Source: Diplolepis rosae (Eukaryota; Arthropoda; Insecta; Hymenoptera; Diplolepididae). Taken from it: 64,000 bases of DNA. The position numbers and the translations under genes were made by a program. This document shows, in pieces, positions 1 through 12,110 of this stretch. Numbering within the stretch: the first letter of the stretch is position 1; each line of letters begins with the position of its first letter. The stretch is taken from assembly GCA_030998225.1 (NCBI GenBank), contig JAPYXD010000463.1, positions 868,001 to 932,000 on the forward strand. The letters run 5' to 3'. The notes beneath the pieces were generated by a model, which was given only the letters and a program-made list of their open reading frames with translations, was not told where the DNA came from and did no database searches.

Positions 1-1329
1 GCCATAAAAGCTAATCTATCAAGCCATATCAGAGTTATTTTTTGTACCTCTGTTGATTTGAATTCCTTGCTTTTCCATAAGTTCGTACAACGGCCTCGCT
101 TTAAACCAGCAAAGTTCCTTCATCGCTTGGTCAATTTTTTATTGAGGTAACTTTGAAAATATCTTTGAAACTGCTAAGAAACATAAATAAAACAATTACA
201 ATTTGTTAAGAAAGACAATTAAGTTAATTTGGCAAACTAATATGGATAATAATGCACCTTTTAAAAGTTCTATCGAGGCATTGATGCCGATTGCAAAGCA
301 ATCGAGCGAACGAGCAATTTGTAGAAGTCCTATAAAATGCGAGGCCATATGATACTATATATATGTACTTGCATCTATATCTTCAGTAACATTTAGACTG
401 AAGTACACTGCTGGTCGAAATTATTTGTTCACTTGTTGTTTTAGCTATTCCTAAAGTGTCTTAATTTTTATAATAACAAGTTGAAATTTTTTTACCTATC
501 ATAAATTAAAAGTTAATAAAATTTTGCATCTAATGAGCATAAGTTTGAGACAAAATGTTAATTTTATAAAAAAATATTTCAAAAAACGTGAAATTTCAAT
601 CATAAACTAGTTTTTTAGTTTAGGTATCTCAAATAGGGCTCATATGTATAATATTTTATTTATTGTACTTACAATTTAAGAAATAAAGATCACTAATGAG
701 GACTCTAATCAGAGTCGAAAAGTTTGAAATTATATACAACATCGTATGAAATTAAAAATATTGCTACTTACGTGAACAAACTGCACGCTACTTTCTCCAA
801 AATCTCGTGTGCCTTCTCCAGGTTTTTCTACTTGGGGGATACAAATTTCAAAGTCTGATGGGGAAGAAACAGTCGCCGGTTTAATGTTCACATCACTTTG
901 ACACTTTTTTTGAAAATACTTTTGGAAAAAAAATTAATGGCCGCACTTGGAGAAAAACTCAAAAATATGTTTAAAATTAAAAAATGAAGTTCAAATAATT
1001 TTTTTAATCTAAAACCATTGCTTTAAGCGTAAAGCTGATGAAAAAATATTTCCAAGACCTCCATAAAAAAATTAATTTGGGTAACTTTTGTAGAAGTCAT
1101 GGTTAATTGAGTATCAGCGTGCGCGGTAAAAGGTTGAAAATTCGAGCCCCTGTATACTGACAACCCGTCGTACTAGAGACGTTCTCTCAGGGGAATTAAA
1201 AGAGGTTCACTAGGACAATAATTTCACGGCCTTTCAAGGAAATCAGAAACAAAAAGTTTTTAGGCGGGTAAAATTCAATGCCTGGCCACATCCAATCAAA
1301 ATTGAGGGATTGAGCACTACTTTTGTGTT
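1..1329. other. AT-rich DNA without recognisable gene
   Basis: This stretch is strongly AT-rich with no long open frame and no TE motif that I recognise. There is a short GC-richer patch near 1110-1250. I see nothing else to annotate. Confidence 0.5.
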
Positions 1330-2050
1330 TTTGAAAATAACTTTTTGAAAAAATCAAAAATTTCAATACTGGTTTTTGATAGTGCTCATAAATCTCTACA
1401 AATTATCCTGATAACATTTTTTGATTTAATCAAAATTAGAAATGTCACAGCATATTAAAACTTGAAAAAAGTCAATATCAAAATTCCATTTTCCAGTTAA
1501 ATTATACGAGATATGAAAAAATGTTATGATACAATATTATTTTCTACATAAAGACCTACAAATTTGAATTGTAACATTTTTTCATAAGATGCATATTTTT
1601 CTTTGTAATTTAAAAACACAATATTGAAAATCCAAAATTCAGCTTTTTAACAATAATATGTAAAATACGAAAAAAACGTAAAAATACAAAGTTGTTCGTT
1701 TCAAAAGGATCTACAAGTTTTGTCTCACACAGTTTAAGAAAAAACATATATTTTTTGTTTCAATTCCAAAAAATACGATTAAAATTCAAGAATTCCATTT
1801 TTAGATCAAATATATGAGATACATAAAAAACGTTTAGATGAAAAATTATTTGCCTAAATGAGGTCTACACGTTCTCATTAAGAAATTTCTCGACAGGATG
1901 TATATTTTATGTTTTGATTTTTATTATTAAAAAAATTCGATTTTTTTCACCAAAATATGTGAGACACGAAATAAGCGTTGTTCTGCCAAATCGTTTCCTT
2001 AAATAAAGTCTACGATTGTTTTTAATTTTTGAGAACTTTGGAAGAAAATA
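1330..2050. repeat. degenerate tandem repeat, about 150-bp period
   Basis: Four diverged copies of a roughly 145-160 bp unit can be followed by eye. Each opens with a variant of 'ATATGAGATACNNAAAAAACG' and later has a variant of 'AAATAAGGTCTACA' and 'AGGATGTATATTTT'. The copies start near 1507, 1669, 1812 and 1964, and an older copy may precede them near 1360. Divergence is high, so this is an old satellite-like or TE-internal tandem array. It is not coding. Confidence 0.5.
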
Positions 2051-3056
2051 AGTTATTTTAATCATGTAATTTATTAAAAATTTACTGAAATGTATACAGA
2101 ATATCGAGCGCGAAGCGCGAGCGTCATGATGAGAATGTATTCCTTAAGGCTGATAGAGCCTTAAGTAAATTGAATTTCCTGTTTAACTTAAATTCAAACA
2201 GAAATTGAGTGACTTTGAGAAAATGTGTAATTCATATCATCTGTAATATTATTATAAAATTGGTTTGAGCTTCAGTATCAAATTATAAGAAATAAACTTA
2301 AATGTATGAGAAGAGCACAAGACCGAGTGCAAAGCGCGACGATCAAATCGCGCGCCCTAGGCGCGTTCAAACTTGCGAGCAAAGCGTGCTGCGCGCGATG
2401 AGAATGTGCCCACGAAGCGGGCAGATTTTTTAACTTGGCACTGTTTCTTTCTTTATGAATATAATTGCCAGTAATTTTACAACAAACTTCCTTGTACCCC
2501 AAGGAACAATCGCCTCGCTGGGAGTTTTCTGAGCCCTGAAATTTCCTCGACTCTTTCTTCACGAGAACGTCGCAGCGCACAAGTTTCGGAGGGCCTGAGA
2601 TTGTTATTAAATATTTTATGAACAATGGTGATTTTTATTGTTTTTTAAGACTCGACGGCTCGGCTAGAGCCAGCGAAATAAAATGGTGAATATTTCGAAT
2701 CGTTTCATTGTGAATTAAGCGAGTCATCGCGAGTTATATTTTTAAAAACATTGATTTTTGATTTACGCATAAACGACGTTTTTTAATTTTTATCTCGAAA
2801 ACTATTTGTCGAATGAAAAAATTTTAAAAGAGAAAAAGATGCACCTCGACGCGAAGAGCAATCACACATATTTATTTTGAATTTTTATGCATTTCGACTT
2901 TTTATTGATTATCGGGAAAGTATTGTCCAGTTCAAGCGTCGCGTCCCCTTATTTGATCCTGTCATTCAATTGACGAATTTTGCCCCATATTCTTTAAATT
3001 CTGTAATATTCTTGGTTATATTACTTGAACTTAAATTCTCGAGAATTTAAGAACTC
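2051..3056. other. non-coding DNA with GC-rich islands
   Basis: AT-rich sequence interrupted by short GC-rich palindromic patches, for example 2104-2128 and 2330-2430, with repeated GAGCGCGAAGCGCGAG-like words. The minus strand is open over 2278-2625 for about 115 codons, but the predicted peptide shows no domain I recognise and follows the GC-rich patches. I treat it as non-genic. Confidence 0.4.
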
Positions 3057-3059
3057 TAA

Positions 3060-3223
3060 TGGTGCATTTATACCTCTATCTGCCTGACCGGTGCGGACAG
3101 AAAATACATAAGTGTAAAGGAGACAGACAGTGTAAAATTGGACAAAAAGAAAACGTCTGTCTTTTTTGCTCTTATGTATTTTCTGTCTGCATCGGTCAGG
3201 CAGACAGAGGTATAAATGCACCA
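3060..3223. mobile_element. foldback MITE, Harbinger-like TAA target site
   Basis: A 164-bp element made of two near-perfect inverted arms of about 60 bp (3060-3120 and 3150-3223) that start TGGTGCATTTATACC. It is flanked on both sides by TAA (3057-3059 and 3224-3226). A 3-bp TWA target duplication fits PIF/Harbinger MITEs. A 2-bp TA reading (Tc1/mariner type) cannot be fully excluded. There is no coding capacity. Confidence 0.75.
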
Positions 3224-3288
3224 TAAAGGTCCGCACTGCTACAACCGCTACAACAATATGTGGAAGCACACACAATCAAGCGCGTCAT

Positions 3289-3751
3289 CCCTAGCGAACT
3301 GGCTGACAGCTAGATTTACGCTGTAGCGTAAAGCTATCGTAAAGTAGTATTATAACTCATGAATGAGGCAAAATAAATATTCAAAATGTTTTTATCCTTA
3401 TTCTACGTTAGAAATAACGTCAACTGGTAATTAAAATATGCGATAATTTTATTTATTAACGCTAAAAATTACAAAAACATAATACCTGTCATTAAAGGCA
3501 GTGCAGTGGTTCATCACTTTCCATGTCTTCGCCGTCAGGATTGACTATTTGTTAGAGTGAGATGAAAGTATAGTTGTGTCTCACTCAAACCAATGGTCAA
3601 CTTTATCCGTGGAGCAAGGGGGTTATACTGCTATATAAGCTACTGCTATATAAAGTATAGCGGTTAAACCGCTATACTGCTTAATGTAAAAATTGTGACG
3701 CGAGAGTTGAAAACGGCCCTGCGGCGGCGCTAGTAGTAACTTGGTCCTACA
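3289..3751. repeat. left inverted terminal arm of the P-type element
   Basis: Begins CCCTAGCGAACTGGCTGA and ends at the TACA target site of gypsy A. Positions 3500-3610 reappear in reverse orientation in the MITE at 37584-38216. The inner end (3690-3751) is the reverse complement of 29222-29285. It contains short inverted words such as the TATAGCGGTT/AACCGCTATA pair near 3656-3678. Confidence 0.75.
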
Positions 3752-5043
3752 TGTAACGTAATTATAAAATTACGTTTTATTCCAACGCCATCTGTAGCTA
3801 AAAAAACAACGAATATCTCGACGATATCTACGTTATCGACCACTCGCGGGAGACAATCAAATTATAATGATTATTATTATTATTAAGTTTAGGAAGATAG
3901 ATTAATTTTAAAATGTTAATTTAATACTAAGATACTGATTGAATTGTCCCTTTACCTTTTCTCTTTTATATATATATATACATATATATATATAGTTAAG
4001 GAAATATGCACGACAGATGAAGACCAGAGTCCTGAAACTGGAAAACTCTCTCACGGTTCTTAGAGTTTTCTAAACGTAACTATTTTAACGGATGGCACTT
4101 CGTATAAATAAAAAAACACCCGCCTATTCAAATTTCAACTCTCACCTCATATAAATAACCCCTCTTTAAGCCATGGACAAAAACGAAAATACATAATTTA
4201 GAGTCGCACAACCTTTCGAGAATAACATAAATTTAGAAAGTTTCCCATGTCAATCACTTGGGAAAAACTCATAAATCTGAAAAGATGGACTGTAAACCCT
4301 TTCCATTTTTTTTGTTGTTGTTTAGACGAGCCTAGTCAGATGACCCCTGTCTATTAAACCATAAAAACCCACGTGCGTTCCAGACGGTCAGGAAATGCAC
4401 AACCCTTTCTAGGTACACAAATAGAGGTTGGTGAAAGTTAAAAATCGCGCGTTACTTCACGCCCCTGGACTCCCCTATTGGACGAACGAATCCAAGAGAC
4501 AATTTCGAAACCCTTGGTGGGGTCCGAGGAGACTCCCTTCAAACGCACCCCTAGAGCAAACAGAATGAAGAAGGGCAGATATTTTTCAAACCTAGAGGAA
4601 AAAGCACCGTTTTCCTCTCCTGGCCTTCGCTACCTCGATTTCCATTTTATAAGTTAACGCCACGATCTCCGACAAAAACTTCGAGTCCTCGCGAGTCTCG
4701 GTCGCGACCCGAAATAATAATCCGGACCCTGGTCTTCACCGAATTATAACGCGAGTGCGAAATATACTTGTTAGACTTAGTGAATCGTTACTACGGGCGG
4801 GACTAGTGGATAAGTGTGCAATTTATTTGTTAGAATGGATAAGTTCATTAATGCAAACAGGACTAGTGAAATTGTGCTACGGACCTGATCCATTTGATAT
4901 CAATAAAGAGTGTTGTACAGACTTAAATTTACCTCGTACTTTAAACTCTCCCGCCAGCGTTTACACAATCCCAGGCCGCTGTTTCTACAGCTAACGCAGC
5001 GACGAACACGCCATCTCGCAAAAGGAGTGTCTAGGACGTGACA
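3752..5043 (+). repeat. gypsy A 5' LTR
   Basis: Starts TGTAACGTAATT and ends ACGTGACA. It contains a long TA-rich run (3967-3994), TATAAATA boxes near 4094 and 4150 as candidate promoter elements, and an AATAAA polyadenylation signal at 4902-4907. Apart from small differences it matches 22387-23676. A 79-codon open frame inside it is present in both LTRs and I do not regard it as a gene. Confidence 0.93.
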
Positions 5044-5050
5044 ATTAAAT

Positions 5051-5069
5051 TGGTGGCAGCGGTGGGATT
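5051..5069 (+). promoter_or_regulatory. gypsy A primer-binding site, tRNA-Leu
   Basis: Seven bases after the 5' LTR lies TGGTGGCAGCGGTGGGATT. This is complementary to the 3' end of a eukaryotic tRNA-Leu (…AATCCCACCGCTGCCACCA) over 19 bases. It marks tRNA-Leu as the likely minus-strand primer. Confidence 0.85.
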
Positions 5070-6827
5070 GCTGCACCTGGATGCCGGGAATTTAAATTTA
5101 AATCGGACCATTCCACGATTCAACACCGATAACAAAAATGAAATAATAATAATTTATTTCACGCAAATAACTACCATCCACCAAGAAGAAGAAGAAGAAG
5201 AAGATATCTATTGGACTCCATCTGAATAATCGACGACTAAAGACTCAAAGAGGAAGAAAGGAATTTCTGCAACCATTCAACTGAATAACGACATGGCTAT
5301 TTTCTAGATATAGTCAGAAGCCACAACAAGAAGACGAAGAATCAAATTACTAATTACTACTACCACCGAGGAAGCGGATAAACGACTTCGTATACTTCAC
5401 TGACTTCCAAATATTAAGGAACTTGGAGCAAGTCCATCGTGGGATTTTTGAAATTGACGATCGTGCGCGAATCAACGTGTTCCAGTAGAACGAGCCATCG
5501 TCATCGGAATCTACAATTAGTCTTATAAGTGTAAAATTTGAGTTAAGTGCGAAATCTGTAGTGTTATAATTTAAAGGTGCAAGTTGTGTAATTTGGATTA
5601 ACGTACCTCGAGCACCGTAATAAGTAGTAAGTCCTAGATATAGTTATATGAAATTCTTCATCTGTTCTGCCTTCATAAATTCTATTACTTTTATTACATT
5701 AATTTTGATTGAAGGGACGACTATTTATTTTTAGTAAGCAGTACCAAGATTTTGTAAAACTTACCAATACCCAAAAGTCTATGGAACTAAGTATGTTATT
5801 AGTTTTTTGTAAAATTGATCAAATTCATTTAGTTGGAGAAAAGTAATTATGTTATTCTCATATGTAATATTTCATGTAATTATAAATCTTTGATAATAGT
5901 AAACTTCAAGAAATAATTGTACAGACGAATGGACTTTTCCTGCTTATCAACTGTTGTAAATCGTTTTGAAATAGTCACATACATTTATTACCTAAAAATT
6001 TTTCTTTGTCCTTCATTAAAATGAGAAGAATTAAATCATGGTAATTTTAAGGTATGATTGTAAACCGTTGTGCAGTTTGTGATGGAAAATATGCCAACAA
6101 TTTTCATTTTTATTACATTTTTTTTTTTAAAACCATAATTAAAAGACTTTTCTCCCAAACAATTGTAACCTAAGAAACTTTCCATCGACTTTAACTGAAA
6201 TAAATAGACAGAACGATCAATTTAACCTTTTTTCTCAAAGCTGGAATCACTATTTTAATCATGCACGGACGAAAAAATCCATCACCTTCTAATTAAATTA
6301 AGATATTGAAATAGTTTTAATAGAACTATTCTCCGTTATCTCGAAAAATATATATATATTTTTTATAATAACTAAACTGGACAAATAGTAATAGCAATTA
6401 ACGCAATTGGTAACTTTTACAAAAACGTATTGATAACTTCTACTATTAATCGGATTTTATAAGCTTTACTAAAAATTTTTGTCATTGCTACTTAGTTAAT
6501 CTAGCCGTAAGAGATAAGGTGTCTAACTGATACAGAATAAAAAATATACTTGTGACCCCCTTTCTCTTTATATATAAAAAATGGGTAGTCACGACTAATA
6601 CTTTCTCTCAGTGTAGATTAGGCACGAATATCGACACACCAGTATACTGCCAGAAACATTATTCAATTATTTGATTTTATTTGATATTTTATTGAATTAT
6701 TTTAATTCTATATATTACTCACACATATATTTCAATAATTTTTCATTACACTTAAATTCTCATTTAAATCCTCTCGCGAACTAGATTCATTTTTATTTTT
6801 TTTCGCTTAATATTTAAAACGCGAACC
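5070..6827 (+). other. gypsy A untranslated leader
   Basis: About 1.76 kb between the primer site and gag. It is AT-rich with an (AAG)n run at 5183-5203 and no convincing open frame. A leader this long is unusual for Ty3/gypsy elements and could hide an old small insertion, but I found no inverted ends or target duplication in it. Confidence 0.6.
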
Positions 6828-8123
6828 ATGAATTTAAGGAAATCAAATGCGAATGGCCGGAAAAATCCACCGGGCAGAAAATCAAAAAAGAACCTCCCCT
6901 CTCATGATCAAAATTTAACAAACCAAGATCAGAATCTCGAATTAATAGATTCCACTCCACTAAATAGTGCTGGCAGTAGCAACCATTTAAACATTGCAGT
7001 ACAAGAAAATACTGCACATAACTCTAATCAAATTGTCGATCTTCGTGCCCGATATAACCCGTCCGAGAGGTCCGATACGCCTGAACTCTCGTCTATCACT
7101 TCAAACCCGATTAGGAAAATAGGGGAAGGTCTCAAATTTGCGAAAGATCTTATCCCAGAGTTCAACGGTACGAACATATCCGTTAGCATGTTCACCGAAC
7201 AATGTAAAGCAGCGGTAGCGCTCTTAGAACCTAACGAAATGATTTACTTAGCGATACTCGTTAGAAATAGGGTTACAGGACCAGCTCGAAGGTATATCCA
7301 GGATAGAGTGGGAATCACCTTAGATGAAATTTTGCGCATCCTACAAAGCATCTATATCCCACGAGAAGATACTAGCCAGCTGACGCAGGAGCTCGCTAAT
7401 ATCCAAAGAAATATAGGAGAAACAATTTCAGATTATGGGACAAGGGTTAGTGTTCTGTTGAACAAAATCATTTCTAAAGTTATGGAAAGAAACCCTGGAG
7501 AAAAAGGGCGGGAAAGATGCGAGGAGTATATCGAAAATGCAATTAAAAATTTTGTTCGCGGTCTCGATAGAGATACTTTGATTTTTATGAAAGATAAGTC
7601 TCCCCCTACCCTGGATTTTGCAATCGAGTTGGCCGCGGAGGCAGATTTAGAAAATAAGAGCTGGAAGAGAGTCCACGAAAACGAGGCAAGTACTAGTGTA
7701 CAACGCCCTAATTCTTTATTTAATAGCGTTAATCGAAAGAGAGTAGCTCATATAAGTATTGACGAGGAAGGCAGTAGGTCAAGGGGTCAATCACCCCTTA
7801 TTCAATGCTTTAAATGTAAAAAATCAGGACACTTCAAACGGAATTGTCCACAACTAGAAAGGGGGAAACCCTTAAGTAAATTTTGTAAGTATTGCGAGGT
7901 TAAGGGTCACGAAATTAGGGAATGTTTCTTAAAAGAAAAACACGACAAAGAAAGGGAGGCAAAACGAGCGCGCTACTTGACGAAAGCGGATTTAAACTCG
8001 AAAAAGGGTCATCATGCCGGGGCAACGATGACCTCCAACAAAACGCAAGCCCCAAAATCGTATACTCGTCTGCCTCCACCAATCAGACGGAAGGTTCGGA
8101 AACCCTACAATAAAAATCGATAA
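6828..8123 (+). CDS. gag: gypsy A Gag polyprotein (431 aa)
   Basis: Structural polyprotein of the retrotransposon; it forms the particle that packages element RNA. The frame is intact from an ATG at 6828 to TAA at 8121-8123. The N-terminal third is basic and Asn-rich. The middle (about residues 90-290) has the helical, Glu/Arg-rich character of a Ty3-type capsid. Two CCHC zinc knuckles follow: CFKCKKSGHFKRNC near residues 327-340 and CKYCEVKGHEIREC near 353-366, the nucleocapsid signature. The C-terminus is Lys/Arg-rich. The pol frame overlaps the end of gag in the +1 frame relative to gag, so Pol would need frameshifting or another route. This is the only gypsy A gene with no visible lesion. 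Confidence 0.92.
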   Translation: MNLRKSNANGRKNPPGRKSKKNLPSHDQNLTNQDQNLELIDSTPLNSAGSSNHLNIAVQENTAHNSNQIVDLRARYNPSERSDTPELSSITSNPIRKIGEGLKFAKDLIPEFNGTNISVSMFTEQCKAAVALLEPNEMIYLAILVRNRVTGPARRYIQDRVGITLDEILRILQSIYIPREDTSQLTQELANIQRNIGETISDYGTRVSVLLNKIISKVMERNPGEKGRERCEEYIENAIKNFVRGLDRDTLIFMKDKSPPTLDFAIELAAEADLENKSWKRVHENEASTSVQRPNSLFNSVNRKRVAHISIDEEGSRSRGQSPLIQCFKCKKSGHFKRNCPQLERGKPLSKFCKYCEVKGHEIRECFLKEKHDKEREAKRARYLTKADLNSKKGHHAGATMTSNKTQAPKSYTRLPPPIRRKVRKPYNKNR

Positions 8124-8894
8124 TAACGCGTTTAATCAAAATTCCGCGGTTTTTATGATCGACACTGGATCCGAACTAAATTTAATCAAAGAAACCGCGG
8201 TTCATTCTCGCGTTCGCATCAATTATCGTAAAATATATGACTTGGTAGGGATAGGACCAGGAATAATTAAAACACTAGGGGAATTCACAATAAAAATAAA
8301 AGGGGTAGAGTCAGCGTTTCAAATCGTACCTAGAAATTTTCCCATTTTACAGGAGGGCATTTTAGGAATGAACTTTTTGGGAAACCACAACTCTACCTTA
8401 AAAATAGCAGATGTGACTCTCAAATTAGGTTCAGGTAGTTTATCTAGCGTCAATTACACAAGAGTCAAACTACCAGCACGAACAAAAACTCTAATTAATA
8501 TTCCAATCAAGGAAACACAACTAGATGAAGGGTATATAGAAAGAATTGATGCCGGCCCAGGGATTTTTATAGGCGAAACCATTGTTAGAAGGAACAGGAA
8601 TGAAGCGAGATGCTATGCTATTAACTCCAATAGCAGTGAAATCCATCTCTCTTTAACACCTGTCAACCTGCAACAGTGTATCGCTGTCCCGCCACGTGAC
8701 AGAAGTGGTAAATGCTCCCCTCTCTCCCCTGAAGGCCGTAAGGAGCACGCTGCTCGCTTAGCTACCCTTCTAAAAATTATAGACCTGACGGAAACAACAG
8801 AGGAAGAAAAACGTAGTATACTCTTCATACTAAGCGACCACCTCTACCAGTTTCATCTACCTGGCGACAAATTAAAGGGCACCACGGCTATAGC
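8122..8894 (+). pseudogene. pol: gypsy A pol, 5' part: aspartic protease and start of RT (split by hAT)
   Basis: This frame is open through the end of gag and carries the retropepsin active-site motif FMIDTGSELNLI (Asp-Thr-Gly at 8161-8169), followed by a flap-like region and ILGMNFL, the usual second protease block. It then reaches the RT N-terminal leader motif HLPGDKL near 8850-8875. At 8887-8894 the 8-bp site GCTATAGC is reached and the hAT begins. The open frame continues into hAT sequence to 9237, but that tail is not retrotransposon protein. The RT half resumes at 18666 in matching phase: removing the hAT plus one target copy keeps the codon register, so this insertion alone broke the gene here. 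Confidence 0.9.
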
Positions 8895-9239
8895 CAGTGT
8901 CTCCAGAACGTGGGATTTTTCGGCCCCCACCACGTTCCCATCTGGGAGAAACACATGCAAACGTGGCGTGTCAGTGTGTCGGCTCTGCTACACGCTGCGG
9001 TCACCAGCTTCGTGTAAAGCCGAAGGTGCACGAAGACGGACTTCGTTACAATGCTTGAGTTTTCAAGTTATTTTTAGATTTCACGCTTTCGTTTATCGAG
9101 TCGAAATTAAGAATTGTATTTTTCTCGAGTACGTGCAAAAAAGGCGCGAAGCAGACGACGAATTTGAATTTACGAAGTATATAGTTCAAGAAATAACACT
9201 TTTCTTCAATTTCTTGAAGAAAGTCTGCATGAAATAAAC

Positions 9240-12110
9240 ATCAGTATGATCTTGGAAAATTTCATGAGGATTTCAACACTTCAAAAATAAACTTTCAGTG
9301 AAATTTAGTGACAATAAATGTATAAAATTTGAATCAATATATAATTTTCCATTCAAATTTATATACTTCTTACTAATTTTGTACATTTAACAATTTTTCA
9401 ATTAGAACAATATTTTCTATCAAGATAAAATGAACATAAAATTCAAGTTCATAATTTATATTTTCAGTTATATGTTAGAAATATTTTCATCTCACATTTT
9501 TGTAGCCTAAGAACAAACTTTTCATTCCAAAACTTAAAATCTCTACGGAAATGGAAAATTGTCTAATAGCAGTAGATAAATTAAAAAGCTAAAATATGTG
9601 TTTATTGGTATTTCCATATTAACATATAAATATCAATCAACTTTAAATTTTACATAAAAATGTTCGTTCGAAGTGTTCAAATCTTGTTACAATTTGACAA
9701 GATTTTATGGAGGAGCGCAATCTTTTGGATGAAATATTTTGTAGTTCTTAATTTGTCTGTCCGTCTCAAATCGTAGTAAGATTTGAACAGTAAACAACAA
9801 ATTTTCCAATAGAATTCAGGATCAATAATAATTGATTCAGGAAATACTTCAACTCTGTAGAGCATTTTTGTATTTCGAATTCAAAATGTGTGCTTAAGCC
9901 ACAAAAAAGTAAGCTGAAAATGTAGATATAAAACTAATTATGTCATGTTTATGTCTTCTTAATGGAAAATACTTTGCATATAATTCTCTAATTCGATATT
10001 TTTAATGTATGAACATTCAAGAAATTGATAAATATTCCATCTTTTTATAGGAACTAAAAATTTCCGGATAATGCTTTGATTGAGAAAGCTAAAAATTTGT
10101 CAAATATAGATATAAATTGCAATTTTACAAATGCATTATTTTTCAAATATTTTAACATCTCTTCAATCTTGATAATTCTTACAGAAGTTTATTTCATGTG
10201 AGTGACTTTTTCTTTTTCTAATGAAAGATTTCGTAATTCTGAATTCGGCCCAATTCGTAACATTGTAAAAAGATTTTAAAACTTCATAAAAATTTTTTTT
10301 CTGTTTTATTAAAAGTCAATAAATATTCAATGTTTGGAATCGAAATATTAAGTAAATGATTTTTAATTGATGGGAATAAACTGCTTTAATAAGACAATCT
10401 TTCTTCTTTGTGACAAATCTCAATTTAAAAATTAAAATTCTACGCATAGGATACAAAAACTTAATATGAAAATACTTTTATTACAGAATTTTGAAATATA
10501 CAAGTTGACCAATTTTTAATCGAGTAAATCGGCTACTTCAAGCAAAAAATTATGTTAAAAATATTTTATCAAAAAAAAATAAGACACATTCAATTACGGT
10601 TTAAAATCCACATTCATAGATTGATGGTAAAAGCAGTTTAAAGTTTTTTAATCTTACGTTTTAGTGACGTATGCACAGACTTTTAATCAGATAAATGAAA
10701 TGCTTTATAGAAAGTCAAAATTTTCTTATTACTGCAATTTTGAATTTGACTGATCTTGCAAAATTGTTGAAAGTTTTGAATACCGATAGAAGAAACTTTA
10801 AATGAAATTTTATGTCCATAAATGCTTAAAGTTCTATATAGAAATATCAACTACAAGATTCTCAAATTTTATAAATAAACTACTAAATTCAAAAAGTTTC
10901 GGATTTTTTTAAAAACTGTACAAATTTCAAATATGAATCAGTAAAAATCTACTGATAATCAGTGACATTTGACTGATTTAAATAACTAAAAACGGGTTAC
11001 TGCGAATCAGTCAAATTTCACTGATTACTTAAGTGAAAAGTAACTGATTTAACAGTGAAAAATATTTTTTCCACTGATGATTCAGTGAAAAGGCAAATCA
11101 CTGATTCAATCAGTGAAAATTTGACTGATTCAGATTTAGAGTGTATACAAATTTCAAATATAAAGTGTACTCTGTACATTAATCAAACAAATTTAGAAGA
11201 TGAATATTTTAATAAATATTCCTAAATATTATTGGAATATGATACATATCGATTTAGAAAAACTTCTTCAAAGTACTCAGACATTTTTCTTATTTTACGA
11301 AATTTTTGCACCATGTTTGACCTTTGGGTAGGACTCAAGAAAACAATTGTAGACATACTTTCATTACTTAGTAAAATACTATGAAGACTTGCTTTTTAAA
11401 TTAAAGCGAAAACTTTTAAAACCTTTAATAATCGGTTGCATAGATTCGGCTCTAATTTTGGACGCAATTAGAGAAATAGGTTTTTTTGCTTTTTTTAGAT
11501 CTAGTTTTTGCCTTAAACATAAAAGAAAGAAAACACATTTGAAATATTAAAATGAAAAAGCTGGTTCATTCTTAGAGAATCCCAAATATTCTGAAATAAA
11601 ACTCCTTTCCACACTACCACGGAGGTACAGTTTAAGGCTCGTTTTTTTTACGTAGTATCCCCTGTAGGCCTAGTCCACGTCCTACGAAACGAAAAGTGTT
11701 TTTGCTTTCAAGCAAAAAGAAAAAAGGAAAAAAATGAAGCAAAGTGGTAAAAAACGCTACAAATGTAGCCCGTACTTCAGGCTTGCCTCTATCAAATGCC
11801 AGTATACGTCGAACAAAAATGTTTTGTTTTAAATCAAATAATGAAGAAGTTTGATTAATTCGGGATGATTTGGGGTGCTTGATTATTGTGAGTCCCCTTG
11901 CCTCTCACTTATGCCCAAAGCGTGATATTACTCAATTTCAGTATGTTTTCTTACTCACAAAATAATAATTAAAACTAAACAATTTCCATACCCGAGGCAC
12001 GCGAAGAAAGGAATAAAGAACGTATCTCTGATATAAGAAATAAAATGTCATTATTTTGTGAGTAAGAAAGGGGTTTGAAATTGATTAACGCCATGCCTTG
12101 GCCATTAGAA
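9240..12110. other. hAT left arm, non-coding part
   Basis: AT-rich sequence between the hAT terminus and the transposase stop. It is mirrored at 15441-18312. No gene is visible. A notable cluster at about 10935-11135 has many copies of CACTGATT/AATCAGTG-type words in both orientations (see findings). Confidence 0.7.

Noticed and set aside
2278..2625. 115-codon minus-strand open frame as a gene
   Set aside because: It follows GC-rich repeat patches, has no recognisable domain and no plausible splice or promoter context.
4755..4994. 79-codon open frame, also present at 23388-23627
   Set aside because: It lies inside the LTR and recurs in the other LTR only because the LTRs are copies; no domain is seen.
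9677..9865. Open frame mirrored at 17687-17875
   Set aside because: Exact mirror copies in the AT-rich hAT arms, no domain, no sign of expression.
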